Position numbers and translations under genes: made by a program | Source: Streptomyces sp. NBC_01723 | GTDB lineage: Bacteria > Actinomycetota > Actinomycetes > Streptomycetales > Streptomycetaceae | Reading direction: 5' to 3' | DNA length: 64,000 nucleotides | Assembly (NCBI RefSeq): GCF_036246005.1 | Contig: NZ_CP109171.1 | Span: 8,296,001 to 8,360,000, forward strand | The notes under the pieces: model-generated | Seen by the model: the letters and a program-made list of their open reading frames with translations, nothing else | Database searches by the model: none | What the model was told of the DNA's origin: nothing | Shown here: positions 1 through 10,545 of the stretch, piece after piece | How positions within the stretch are numbered: the first letter of the stretch is position 1 | Layout: every line of letters starts with the position of its first letter

Positions 1-157
1 AGGCCCCGCCGTCGTCGCCGTCCGCGACCGCCAGGGTGATCCCCACGCCCGCCGTCAGGGTGACCGCGCCGAGCACCAGCGCGGTACCGCGGGTCCGGAA
101 CCCGCCGCGGGGGCGGGCGTGGGAGCGGGACGGGCGAGCGGCTCGGCGGGAACCCAT
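1..157 (-). CDS. 5' end of a secreted or membrane-anchored protein (partial)
   Basis: The gene runs off the left edge, so only the first 52 codons are visible. The product begins MGSRRAARPSR, continues as an Arg-rich stretch, and then has a hydrophobic segment at about residues 25-45 (ALVLGAVTLTAGVGITLAVA) followed by DGDDGG. This is the usual shape of a Streptomyces signal peptide or N-terminal membrane anchor with an acidic linker. A GAGG ribosome-binding site lies about 10 bases upstream of the ATG at 157. The catalytic part lies outside the window, so no function can be given. Confidence 0.6.
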   Translation of the reverse strand, partial: MGSRRAARPSRSHARPRGGFRTRGTALVLGAVTLTAGVGITLAVADGDDGGA

Positions 158-573
158 ACGCAGGACACCTCGGCTTGTCTGTCGGCTGTCGGAACCCCGC
201 ACCCGGACCCGGTGGACGCGACCGCGCCCACCGGGACTGTGGGGGGTGTTCGAGAGCCTAGGACCCGAACGGCGGCAAACGACCGTTCGAAGGTCATCTT
301 CAGAAAGCCTTAAAAGAGCCGCCAAAGTCCGCTGAGGAACGGACGGCCCCGGCCGGCCGGTCTACGCGGTCTCTTTACGCGCTCACCGCCCGCCGCCCTC
401 GCCCCGCGGCGGGGCGCCTCAACGTGAAGGGAGGACACGGGGGTTCCGCCGACGCCCCTCACGTGCTCCCGGCACCCCGCCGTCACCCCCTGCGGAGCGC
501 TTGCCGTGCCGGAGGGCCGGACAGTCTGTCGGCGTGCTACCGGCAGGTCGCCGGACGAGAAGGAGGAACCGAG
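158..573. other. Intergenic region between divergent genes
   Basis: About 415 bases separate the divergent starts of the secreted protein and the ACP gene. I see no convincing gene; short reading frames here lack ribosome-binding sites and Streptomyces codon bias. The region should carry two outward promoters, but I could not pick -10/-35 pairs with confidence. The only clear signal is the AAGGAGG at 561-567 that serves the ACP gene. Confidence 0.5.
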
Positions 574-852
574 ATGACATCCACCGCCGAGGAACGAGAA
601 CTGCTCGACGAACTGCGGGAACTGCTGGCCGCCACGGTCGAGGACCTGTCCGTGGAGGAAGTCGTACCGGACTCCTCCCTGAAGGACGACCTGGGCGTCG
701 ACTCGCTGGCCATGCTGGAGCTGATCGCCGCGATCGAGGACCGCTGGCAGATCGAGGTGTCCCAGGAACAGGCGGAACAGCTCACGACGGTCCGGCAGAT
801 CGCCGCCCACCTGGCCAAGAGCGACGCCGCTCCCGCGGGCGGTACCGCGTGA
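574..852 (+). CDS. Acyl carrier protein
   Basis: This 92-residue protein carries an acyl chain on a phosphopantetheine arm for fatty-acid or polyketide chain building. The attachment site is clear: LGVDSLAMLEL with Ser44. The surrounding acidic helices (VEEVVPDSSLKDD before, IAAIEDRWQIEV after) fit the ACP fold, and the length is near the usual 75-90. The start is the ATG seven bases after AAGGAGG. Its TGA overlaps the GTG of the ketosynthase gene by two bases, so the two are translationally coupled. It is first in a three-gene ACP / ketosynthase / acyltransferase cassette, separate in composition from a normal housekeeping fabD-H-acpP-F order. Confidence 0.9.
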   Translation: MTSTAEERELLDELRELLAATVEDLSVEEVVPDSSLKDDLGVDSLAMLELIAAIEDRWQIEVSQEQAEQLTTVRQIAAHLAKSDAAPAGGTA

Positions 853-2144
853 GCCCACGGCACGCGGCCGGCCCGGCCCACCACGAGCGGGACGCCGTCG
901 TCACCGGACTGGGCATGACGACCGCGCTGGGCGGCGACGTCACCACCACCTGGCGGGCCCTGCTGGACGGCGTGTGCGGCATCGAGCGCGTCGAATTCGC
1001 GACGCCGGACGGCCCCGCGCAGACCTACCTCGCGGCGCCCGCGGCGGTCGATCCCGGCGCGGCCCTGCCCTCCGCCAAGGCGGCGCACTGCGACCGCTCG
1101 GCGCAGTTCGCCCTGGTCGCCGCGCGGGAGGCCACGCGCGACGCCGGATTCGAGGACCCCTCGTCCCTCTCCGCGGGCGGTTCGCGGGTGGCCGTGGTCG
1201 TAGGGACCGGGCTGGGCGGCTTCACCAGCATCCTGGAGCACGACCACCGCCTCCGGACCCGGGGCCCGGGGCGGGTGAGCCCGCGCGCCATCCCCGTCAT
1301 GCTGCCCAACCACCCGGCGGCCGAGGTGGGACTGATGGTGGGCGCCAAGGCCGGGGTGCACGCCCCGGTCAGCGCCTGTGCCTCCGGCGCCGAGGCCCTC
1401 GCCCAGGCCCTCGGCATGATCCGGGACGGCCGTGCCGACATCGTCGTCGCGGGCGGTGCCGAAGCAGCCCTGCATCCGCTCGCCCTCGCCGGGTTCGCGC
1501 GGCTGCGGGCACTCTCCCGGCGCCTGGACGACCCCAAGGGCGCGTCGAGACCCTTCGACGCCGAACGGGACGGCTTCGTGATGGGCGAGGGCGCCGGCAT
1601 GCTCGTCGTGGAGAGCGTCGCGCACGCCGCCGCCCGCGGCGCCCGCGTACACGGCCGGCTGACCGGAGCCGGCATCACCAACGACAGCCACCACGTCGCA
1701 CAGCCCGCGCCCGGCGGAACGGGCTGCGCCGCCGCCGTCGACGAGGCCCTGAGCGACGCCGGTCTCCGTCCGGGGCAGGTCCGGCACGTCAACGCCCACG
1801 CCACGTCGACACCGCTCGGCGACCTCGGCGAGGCACAGGCTCTGCGCCGGATCTTCGCCGGGGGCCTCAAGCATGTGGCGGTCAGCGCCACCAAGGCCGC
1901 CTTCGGGCACACCCTCGGGGCGGCCGGCGCCATCGAGGCCGTCCTCACCGTGCTCGCGCTGCGCGAGCGGACCGCCCCGCCCGCGTGCAGTCTCGAGCGC
2001 CTCGACCCCGAGGTCGCCGAGATCGACCTGAACGTCGTGGGACCCAGCCCCGCGCCACTGCCTTCCGGACCCCTCGCGGCCGTCACCACGAGCATGGGTT
2101 TCGGCGGCCACAACGTCGCACTCGCCTTCACCGGCGCCTCATGA
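849..2144 (+). CDS. Beta-ketoacyl-ACP synthase II-like (FabF family)
   Basis: A 431-residue elongating ketosynthase that condenses an acyl chain with malonyl-ACP. All active-site residues are present: nucleophile Cys177 in VSACASGAEA, His317 in VNAHATSTPLGD, Lys349 in SATKAAFGHT and His354. Length matches FabF. It starts with GTG inside the ACP stop codon (GTGA) and ends in an ATGA overlap with the acyltransferase, so the three are co-translated. A complete catalytic triad argues against a chain-length-factor role. It could serve specialised lipid synthesis rather than bulk fatty-acid synthesis; substrate and product cannot be read from the sequence. Confidence 0.9.
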   Translation: MSPRHAAGPAHHERDAVVTGLGMTTALGGDVTTTWRALLDGVCGIERVEFATPDGPAQTYLAAPAAVDPGAALPSAKAAHCDRSAQFALVAAREATRDAGFEDPSSLSAGGSRVAVVVGTGLGGFTSILEHDHRLRTRGPGRVSPRAIPVMLPNHPAAEVGLMVGAKAGVHAPVSACASGAEALAQALGMIRDGRADIVVAGGAEAALHPLALAGFARLRALSRRLDDPKGASRPFDAERDGFVMGEGAGMLVVESVAHAAARGARVHGRLTGAGITNDSHHVAQPAPGGTGCAAAVDEALSDAGLRPGQVRHVNAHATSTPLGDLGEAQALRRIFAGGLKHVAVSATKAAFGHTLGAAGAIEAVLTVLALRERTAPPACSLERLDPEVAEIDLNVVGPSPAPLPSGPLAAVTTSMGFGGHNVALAFTGAS

Positions 2145-3142
2145 GCCACGGCGGTCGGGCCCCCACCGGAGGCACACCGCGCACCGTGCTGATGTGCCCC
2201 GGCCAGGGGGCCTACCTCCCCGGCGCGCTGCGCCACCTGCGGGACCTGCCGACCGTGGCGGAAGTACTGCGGAGGGTGGACGCCCACAGCACCGCCCTCG
2301 GCGCCGCCGGGTCACCCGTCGCCCGTCTCCTCACCGACCCCTGCGCGCCCGGCCCCGACCAGCTCCTGCTCACCGACCCCCTCGCCTTCGACCTGGCCAC
2401 CTACACCGCGGTGACCGCCCTGGCCGCCCTCCTGCTCGACCTCGTCGCCCGGCCCGTCCACGCGGTGCTCGGCCACAGCATGGGCGACCTCGCGGCACTC
2501 ACCGCCGCCGGGGCGCTCACCCTGGAACAAGGCGTCCGGCTGCTGCACCAGCGCGACCGGCTGCTGCGCGACGCCGCGCTGCCGGCGGCGGGCCTGCTGT
2601 CCACCGACCTGACCGCCGACCGGGCAGCGGAGCTGCTGCGCACCCAGGCGCTGGCCGGGGTGCGGATCGCCGCCCGCAACGCGCCCACCCAGACGGTCCT
2701 GGCCGGCCCCGACGACCAACTGGCCACCGCGGCGTGCGCGGCCCGCGCACTCGGCCACCGCGCCACGCCGCTGACCAGCCGCACCGCCTACCACCACCCC
2801 CTGCTCACCGACGTCCACCGGTCCTTCCGCCGCCTCCTGCGCGCGCAGCCCGTCGCACCACCCGCTCTCGCCGTGTACACGACTGTCACGGACCGTCCCC
2901 TGGACACCCCGGCACAGCTGCGCGCCGTGGCCGCCGCCCACCTCACCGAGCCCATGGCCTTCCACCGCACGCTGCACGCGCTGCGCCGGGCGGGATTCAC
3001 CACCTACCTCGACAGCGGCCCCCGGGCCCTGCTGTCCACCCTGGCCAGGGCGGGACTCCCGGGCTGCGCCGTCGCGGCTCCCTTCCGCACTCCGGTCGGC
3101 GTGGACCGCCTGCGCCACCGACTCGCCGCCGCCCTGGGGTGA
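2141..3142 (+). CDS. Malonyl-CoA:ACP transacylase-like acyltransferase (FabD family)
   Basis: A 333-residue acyltransferase expected to load an extender unit, probably malonyl, onto the neighbouring ACP. It has an N-terminal PGQGAYLPG motif, a nucleophile elbow GHSMGD with Ser113, and a TAYHHPLL segment near residue 220 where the catalytic His is expected. Length fits FabD. It starts at the ATG that overlaps the ketosynthase stop (ATGA). The context ACP-KS-AT suggests a dedicated mini-FAS or PKS starter module. There is no ketoreductase or dehydratase next to it, so reduction would have to be supplied elsewhere. Confidence 0.85.
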   Translation: MSHGGRAPTGGTPRTVLMCPGQGAYLPGALRHLRDLPTVAEVLRRVDAHSTALGAAGSPVARLLTDPCAPGPDQLLLTDPLAFDLATYTAVTALAALLLDLVARPVHAVLGHSMGDLAALTAAGALTLEQGVRLLHQRDRLLRDAALPAAGLLSTDLTADRAAELLRTQALAGVRIAARNAPTQTVLAGPDDQLATAACAARALGHRATPLTSRTAYHHPLLTDVHRSFRRLLRAQPVAPPALAVYTTVTDRPLDTPAQLRAVAAAHLTEPMAFHRTLHALRRAGFTTYLDSGPRALLSTLARAGLPGCAVAAPFRTPVGVDRLRHRLAAALG

Positions 3143-3210
3143 CGTAACGCCTCCGGCCGGGTCCCGCGGCCTTATCCGGGTAGGCGGAGGGGATCAGAAG
3201 GAGGAGTGCC

Positions 3211-3528
3211 ATGACGACATACGTCATCTCGGTGCCGGGCACGTTCACCGGTACGGTCCAGGACGCCACGACGGACGAGCTCACCCGCGCCCTGCGCCCC
3301 GACGACCCGCACGGGACCCACCTGGGAGACGAGGAGGACCTGGACGCCCTCTCGGTCAACGACGACGGCACCTTCACCATTCGCCTCACCGTCGAGGCGG
3401 ACACCGCCGCGCACGCGGAGAGCCGTGCCAAGGAGATCGCGGACTCCGCCCTGCGCACGGCAGGCCTGGACCGCGACAGCGCGCCGCTCGGACCGACGCT
3501 GGTCACCGGAATCGATTCCGACGTCTGA
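3211..3528 (+). CDS. Small conserved hypothetical protein
   Basis: A 105-residue acidic, soluble protein with a strong AGAAGGAGGAG ribosome-binding site just before its ATG. It has no signal peptide, membrane segment or cysteine. The middle contains a repeated-looking beta pattern (VISVPGTFTG, DGTFTIRLTVEA) followed by a helix. I do not recognise a family. It lies 68 bases after the acyltransferase and 126 bases before pyc on the same strand, so it could belong to either unit. Codon use is typical of its neighbours, so it is very likely a real gene. Confidence 0.7.
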   Translation: MTTYVISVPGTFTGTVQDATTDELTRALRPDDPHGTHLGDEEDLDALSVNDDGTFTIRLTVEADTAAHAESRAKEIADSALRTAGLDRDSAPLGPTLVTGIDSDV

Positions 3529-3654
3529 CGCGACCACGTCCGCGACGGCACACCGCCCGGGTGCCCCGGTCCGGGAGTGGCCCGGCTCACATGGCGTACC
3601 GGAGGTGGCGCCGACACGATGGTGTCGTCACCCGGCAGGCTGAAGGGATCAAGA

Positions 3655-6600
3655 ATGTTCCGCAAGGTGCTGGTCGCCAACCGCGGTGAGATCGCGATCC
3701 GCGCGTTTCGGGCGGGCTACGAGCTCGGCGCGCGCACCGTCGCCGTCTTCCCGCACGAGGACCGCAACTCGCTGCACCGGCTGAAGGCCGACGAGGCCTA
3801 TGAGATCGGGGAGCCGGGGCACCCGGTGCGCGCGTATCTCTCCGTGCAGGAGATCGTCCGCGCCGCGCTCCGCGCCGGGGCCGACGCCGTGTACCCGGGC
3901 TACGGATTCCTGTCGGAGAACCCCGAGCTGGCACGTGCCTGCGAAGAGGCCGGCATCACCTTCGTCGGACCCAGCACCAGGATCCTGGAACTGACCGGCA
4001 ACAAGGCCCGTGCCGTGGCCGCCGCACGCGAGGCCGGCGTACCGGTCCTCGGCTCCTCCGCGCCCTCCACCGACGTGGACGAACTCGTCCGCGCCGCCGA
4101 CGACATCGGTTTCCCGGTGTTCGTCAAGGCGGTCGCCGGCGGTGGCGGGCGCGGCATGCGCCGGGTCGAGGACCCCGAGCAGCTGCGCGAGGCCATCGAG
4201 GCGGCCTCCCGGGAGGCCGCCTCCGCCTTCGGCGACTCCACGGTCTTCCTGGAGAAGGCGGTCGTGGAGCCCCGCCACATCGAGGTGCAGATCCTCGCCG
4301 ACGGGCAGGGCGACGTCATCCACCTCTTCGAGCGGGACTGCTCGGTGCAGCGCCGCCACCAGAAGGTGATCGAGCTGGCGCCCGCGCCCAACCTCGACCC
4401 CGCCCTGCGCGAGCGGATCTGCGCGGACGCGGTGAACTTCGCCCGGCAGATCGGCTACCGCAACGCCGGCACCGTGGAGTTCCTCGTCGACCGCGACGGC
4501 AACCACGTCTTCATCGAGATGAACCCCCGCATCCAGGTCGAGCACACGGTGACCGAGGAGGTCACCGACGTCGACCTCGTCCAGTCCCAGCTGCGCATCG
4601 CCGCCGGTGAGACGCTGGCGGACCTCGGGCTCGCGCAGGAGAACATCACCCTGCGCGGCGCCGCCCTCCAGTGCCGCATCACCACCGAGGACCCGGCCAA
4701 CGGCTTCCGCCCCGACACCGGGCAGATCAGCGCCTACCGCTCGCCCGGCGGCTCGGGCATCCGTCTCGACGGCGGCACCACCCACGCCGGTACGGAGATC
4801 AGCGCCCACTTCGACTCGATGCTGGTCAAACTCTCCTGCCGCGGCCGGGACTTCACCACCGCCGTGAACCGCGCCCGGCGCGCCGTGGCCGAGTTCCGCA
4901 TCCGCGGTGTCGCCACCAACATCCCGTTCCTCCAGGCGGTCCTGGACGACCCGGACTTCCAGGCGGGCCGGGTCACCACCTCGTTCATCGAGCAGCGCCC
5001 GCACCTGCTCACCGCCCGGCACTCCGCCGACCGCGGCACGAAGCTGCTGACCTACCTCGCCGACGTCACCGTGAACAAGCCGCACGGCGAGCGCCCCGAG
5101 CTGGTCGACCCGATGACCAAGCTGCGCGCGGTACCCGCGGGGGAGCCCCCGGCCGGGTCCCGGCAACTGCTGGCCGAGCTGGGCCCCGAGGGCTTCGCCC
5201 GCCGGCTGCGCGAGTCGTCCACCATCGGCGTCACGGACACCACCTTCCGCGACGCGCACCAGTCGCTGCTCGCCACCCGGGTGCGCACCAAGGACATGCT
5301 CGCCGTCGCCCCGGTGGTCGCCCACACCCTGCCCGAACTGCTGTCCCTGGAGTGCTGGGGCGGTGCCACCTACGACGTGGCGCTGCGCTTCCTCGCCGAG
5401 GACCCGTGGGAGCGGCTGGCCGCCCTGCGCGAGGCCGTGCCCAACATCTGCCTCCAGATGCTGCTGCGCGGCCGCAACACGGTGGGCTACACCCCGTATC
5501 CGACCGAGGTGACCGACGCCTTCGTGCAGGAGGCCGCCGCCACCGGCATCGACATCTTCCGCATCTTCGACGCCCTCAACGACGTCGAGCAGATGCGCCC
5601 CGCCATCGAGGCCGTACGGCAGACGGGGACGTCCGTCGCGGAAGTGGCCCTCTGCTACACCGCCGACCTGTCCGACCCCGCCGAGCGGCTCTACACCCTC
5701 GACTACTACCTGCGCCTCGCCGAGCAGATCGTGGACGCCGGCGCGCACGTCCTCGCGATCAAGGACATGGCCGGCCTGCTGCGCGCCCCGGCCGCGGCGA
5801 CCCTGGTGTCGGCGCTGCGCCGCGAGTTCGACCTGCCGGTGCACCTGCACACCCACGACACCACCGGCGGCCAGCTCGCCACCTACCTGGCCGCCATTCA
5901 GGCCGGCGCGGACGCCGTGGACGGAGCGGTGGCATCCATGGCCGGTACCACCTCGCAGCCGTCCCTGTCGGCGATCGTGGCCGCCACCGACCACACGGAT
6001 CGGCCCACCGGCCTCGACCTCAGGGCCGTCGGCGACCTGGAGCCGTACTGGGAGAGCGTCCGCAAGGTCTATGCCCCCTTCGAGGCGGGCCTCGCCTCGC
6101 CGACCGGCCGCGTCTACGACCACGAGATCCCCGGCGGGCAGCTCTCCAACCTGCGCACCCAGGCCATCGCGCTCGGTCTCGGCGACCGCTTCGAGGACAT
6201 CGAGGCGATGTACGAGGCCGCCGACCGGATGCTGGGCCGCCTGGTGAAGGTCACGCCCTCCTCCAAGGTGGTCGGCGACCTGGCCCTGCACCTGGTGGGC
6301 GCCGGCGTCTCCCCGGCGGACTTCGAGGCGGAGCCGGACCGCTTCGACATCCCCGACTCGGTCGTCGGCTTCCTGCGCGGCGAGCTGGGCACCCCGCCCG
6401 GCGGCTGGCCCGAGCCGTTCCGCAGCAAGGCGCTGCGGGGCCGGGCCGAGGCCAAGCCGGTGCCCGAGCTGAGCGCCGACGACCGCACGGGGCTGGCCAA
6501 GGAGCGCCGGGCGACCCTCAACCGGCTGCTGTTCCCCGGGCCTGCGCGCGAGTTCGACACCCACCGGGCGTCGTTCGGCGACACCAGCGTCCTGGACAGC

Positions 6601-7029
6601 AAGGACTTCTTCTACGGGCTGCGCCCGGGCAAGGAGTACACGGTCGACCTGGACCCCGGCGTCCGGCTGCTCATCGAACTCCAGGCGGTCGGCGACGCCG
6701 ACGAACGCGGCATGCGCACCGTGATGTCCTCGCTCAACGGGCAGATCCGGCCCATCCAGGTCCGCGACCGCTCGGCGGCCTCCGACGTCCCGGTCACCGA
6801 GAAGGCGGACCGGACCGACCCCGGCCACGTGGCGGCGCCCTTCGCGGGTGTGGTGACCCTGGCCGTCGCCGAGGGCGACGAGGTGACGGCCGGTGCCACG
6901 GTGGCCACCATCGAGGCGATGAAGATGGAGGCCACGATCACCGCCCAGAAGGCCGGCACGGTGAGCCGTCTCGCCATCAACCGCATCCAGCAGGTCGAGG
7001 GCGGCGACCTGCTCGTGCAACTCGCCTGA
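3655..7029 (+). CDS. pyc: Pyruvate carboxylase
   Basis: This cytoplasmic biotin enzyme makes oxaloacetate from pyruvate, bicarbonate and ATP, refilling the TCA cycle. The 1124-residue single chain has the full order of domains: biotin carboxylase at about 1-450, with ATP-grasp motif GGGGRGMR and EMNPRIQVEHTVTEEVT; HMGL-like carboxyltransferase at about 525-800, starting at DTTFRDAHQS; the conserved C-terminal carboxyltransferase part to about 1020; and a biotinyl domain with Lys1090 in EAMKMEA. I chose the ATG of MFRKVLVANRGE because it matches the conserved N terminus and follows AAGGGA; a longer in-frame upstream start adds unrelated residues. Whether the ACP cassette upstream is functionally linked is unknown. 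Confidence 0.97.
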   Translation: MFRKVLVANRGEIAIRAFRAGYELGARTVAVFPHEDRNSLHRLKADEAYEIGEPGHPVRAYLSVQEIVRAALRAGADAVYPGYGFLSENPELARACEEAGITFVGPSTRILELTGNKARAVAAAREAGVPVLGSSAPSTDVDELVRAADDIGFPVFVKAVAGGGGRGMRRVEDPEQLREAIEAASREAASAFGDSTVFLEKAVVEPRHIEVQILADGQGDVIHLFERDCSVQRRHQKVIELAPAPNLDPALRERICADAVNFARQIGYRNAGTVEFLVDRDGNHVFIEMNPRIQVEHTVTEEVTDVDLVQSQLRIAAGETLADLGLAQENITLRGAALQCRITTEDPANGFRPDTGQISAYRSPGGSGIRLDGGTTHAGTEISAHFDSMLVKLSCRGRDFTTAVNRARRAVAEFRIRGVATNIPFLQAVLDDPDFQAGRVTTSFIEQRPHLLTARHSADRGTKLLTYLADVTVNKPHGERPELVDPMTKLRAVPAGEPPAGSRQLLAELGPEGFARRLRESSTIGVTDTTFRDAHQSLLATRVRTKDMLAVAPVVAHTLPELLSLECWGGATYDVALRFLAEDPWERLAALREAVPNICLQMLLRGRNTVGYTPYPTEVTDAFVQEAAATGIDIFRIFDALNDVEQMRPAIEAVRQTGTSVAEVALCYTADLSDPAERLYTLDYYLRLAEQIVDAGAHVLAIKDMAGLLRAPAAATLVSALRREFDLPVHLHTHDTTGGQLATYLAAIQAGADAVDGAVASMAGTTSQPSLSAIVAATDHTDRPTGLDLRAVGDLEPYWESVRKVYAPFEAGLASPTGRVYDHEIPGGQLSNLRTQAIALGLGDRFEDIEAMYEAADRMLGRLVKVTPSSKVVGDLALHLVGAGVSPADFEAEPDRFDIPDSVVGFLRGELGTPPGGWPEPFRSKALRGRAEAKPVPELSADDRTGLAKERRATLNRLLFPGPAREFDTHRASFGDTSVLDSKDFFYGLRPGKEYTVDLDPGVRLLIELQAVGDADERGMRTVMSSLNGQIRPIQVRDRSAASDVPVTEKADRTDPGHVAAPFAGVVTLAVAEGDEVTAGATVATIEAMKMEATITAQKAGTVSRLAINRIQQVEGGDLLVQLA

Positions 7030-7035
7030 CCCGCC

Positions 7036-7080
7036 GGCGGCCCGTGCGTCCGGGGCCCACCCCCGGACGCGCGGGCCGCC
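7036..7080. terminator. Bidirectional terminator between pyc and the convergent glycosidase gene
   Basis: A 20-base-pair stem (7036-7055 with 7061-7080) with a single T-G pair closes on a five-base CCCAC loop. It sits seven bases after the pyc stop and 17 bases from the stop of the convergent gene. There is no U-tract, which is normal for Streptomyces terminators. Confidence 0.85.
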
Positions 7081-7096
7081 GCGTCCTACCCTCCGG

Positions 7097-9640
<2,544 letters not shown>

Positions 9641-9717
9641 CTGTGGGCTTTCTGCGGGTGCGGACAAGGAGTGGCCCAGCGCCAACCGCAGTACGCGGCG
9701 GCTTAGTTCAAGGTGTG

Positions 9718-9776
9718 ATTTAAGTAGTGAGACCTCGATCGGGCAAGAGTCCGGGCAAGAGTTCGGGCAACTCTTC
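9718..9776 (-). promoter_or_regulatory. Promoter of the secreted glycosidase with three tandem 12-bp repeats
   Basis: On the minus strand TTGCCC (plus 9741-9746) and TTAAAT (plus 9718-9723) are 17 bases apart, a good -35/-10 pair about 75 bases upstream of the ATG at 9640. Three copies of a 12-base unit lie head to tail at 9741-9752 (GGGCAAGAGTCC), 9753-9764 (GGGCAAGAGTTC) and 9765-9776 (GGGCAACTCTTC). The last two also form an inverted repeat AAGAGTT-N5-AACTCTT. Repeats at and upstream of -35 suggest activator binding. An alternative role is the terminator of the tetR gene that ends at 9806. Confidence 0.55.
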
Positions 9777-9805
9777 GGCCGGGGCGGCTCCGTTCGGGCC
9801 GACCG

Positions 9806-10426
9806 TCAGGTCGTCGGCCGGGTGAAGACCCCGGCCCGTGCCGCCGTCGCGGCGGCCTCCGCGGCGCGGTCGGCCGCCGCCTCGTCGAGCGGGTCGTCGG
9901 TGGTCAGCAGGCGGTAGTAGAGGGGGGCGGAGACGGCCCGGATCACCTCGCGGGTGTCGGTGGCCTCCGGGAGTTCGCCGCGTTCCACCGCCTGCCGGGC
10001 GCAGGGCTCCCACTCCGCGACGCGGACCTCGTAGAACCGCTGCAGGGCGGCCGCCGTCTGCGGGTCGCAGGTGGCGGCCGCCAGGACGGCCTTGAACAGG
10101 GCGCCTTGGCGGGGATCGGCCAGCGTGCGCTGCACCAGCCGGGCGTTCGCCCGCAGGTCGCCGAGGAGTGAGCCCGACTCGGTGCGGGGCAGTGACTGCT
10201 CGGCCATGTCCGCGAGCAGGTCGGCGACCAGGTGGGCCGGGGTTCCCCAGCGGCGGTAGACCGTCGTCCTGCCGACCTCCGCGCGGCGCGCCACGTCGGC
10301 CAGGTCGAGGCCGGCCAGTCCGTGATCCGCCAGTGCGTCGCCGGCCGCCCGGAGTACGGCGGACCGCACCCGGGCGGTGCGGCCGCCGGGCCGAACGGTG
10401 CCGTGGCCTGTGCTCTCGGGCGCCAT
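9806..10426 (-). CDS. TetR-family transcriptional repressor
   Basis: A 206-residue repressor. The N-terminal helix-turn-helix is clear at about residues 22-65 (AVLRAAGDALADHGLAGLDL, VARRAEVGRTTVYRRWG). The rest is a helical ligand domain with the TetR C-terminal pattern (RFYEVRVAEWEPCARQAVERGEL). It is divergent from the aldo/keto reductase gene, its likely target. Its own start codon and AGGAG ribosome-binding site lie inside operator O1 (10425-10448), so binding should block its own expression. The ligand is unknown, though the reductase suggests a carbonyl compound. Confidence 0.92.
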   Translation of the reverse strand: MAPESTGHGTVRPGGRTARVRSAVLRAAGDALADHGLAGLDLADVARRAEVGRTTVYRRWGTPAHLVADLLADMAEQSLPRTESGSLLGDLRANARLVQRTLADPRQGALFKAVLAAATCDPQTAAALQRFYEVRVAEWEPCARQAVERGELPEATDTREVIRAVSAPLYYRLLTTDDPLDEAAADRAAEAAATAARAGVFTRPTT

Positions 10427-10503
10427 AACGGGACTCCTGTTCCATTAATGAGGTGACTGGTGTTAGCGTGTGTCCCACATTAACGGAACAAGAGTCCCGT
10501 TAA
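10425..10503. promoter_or_regulatory. Twin palindromic operators between tetR and aldo/keto reductase
   Basis: Two 24-bp palindromes face each other. O1 (10425-10448) is ATAACGG-N10-CCATTAA and O2 (10480-10503) is TTAACGG-N10-CCGTTAA. Read in opposite directions the two are nearly identical over 25 bases (23 of 25 in 10426-10450 versus the complement of 10478-10502). Centres are 55 bases apart. O1 covers the tetR start codon and ribosome-binding site (AGGAG at plus 10434-10438); O2 lies about 45 bases before the reductase start. This is a textbook autoregulated TetR control region. Confidence 0.85.
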
Positions 10504-10545
10504 AAGCCGCCGTCGTGCGCGACGGCCGGACGAGGGGATGCGGTT

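Noticed and set aside
158..573. Small genes in the left intergenic region
   Set aside because: Short frames lack ribosome-binding sites and typical codon use.
9738..9776. 12-bp repeats as part of an insertion element or integron
   Set aside because: No transposase or integrase gene, no target duplication; position at a promoter fits regulation better.
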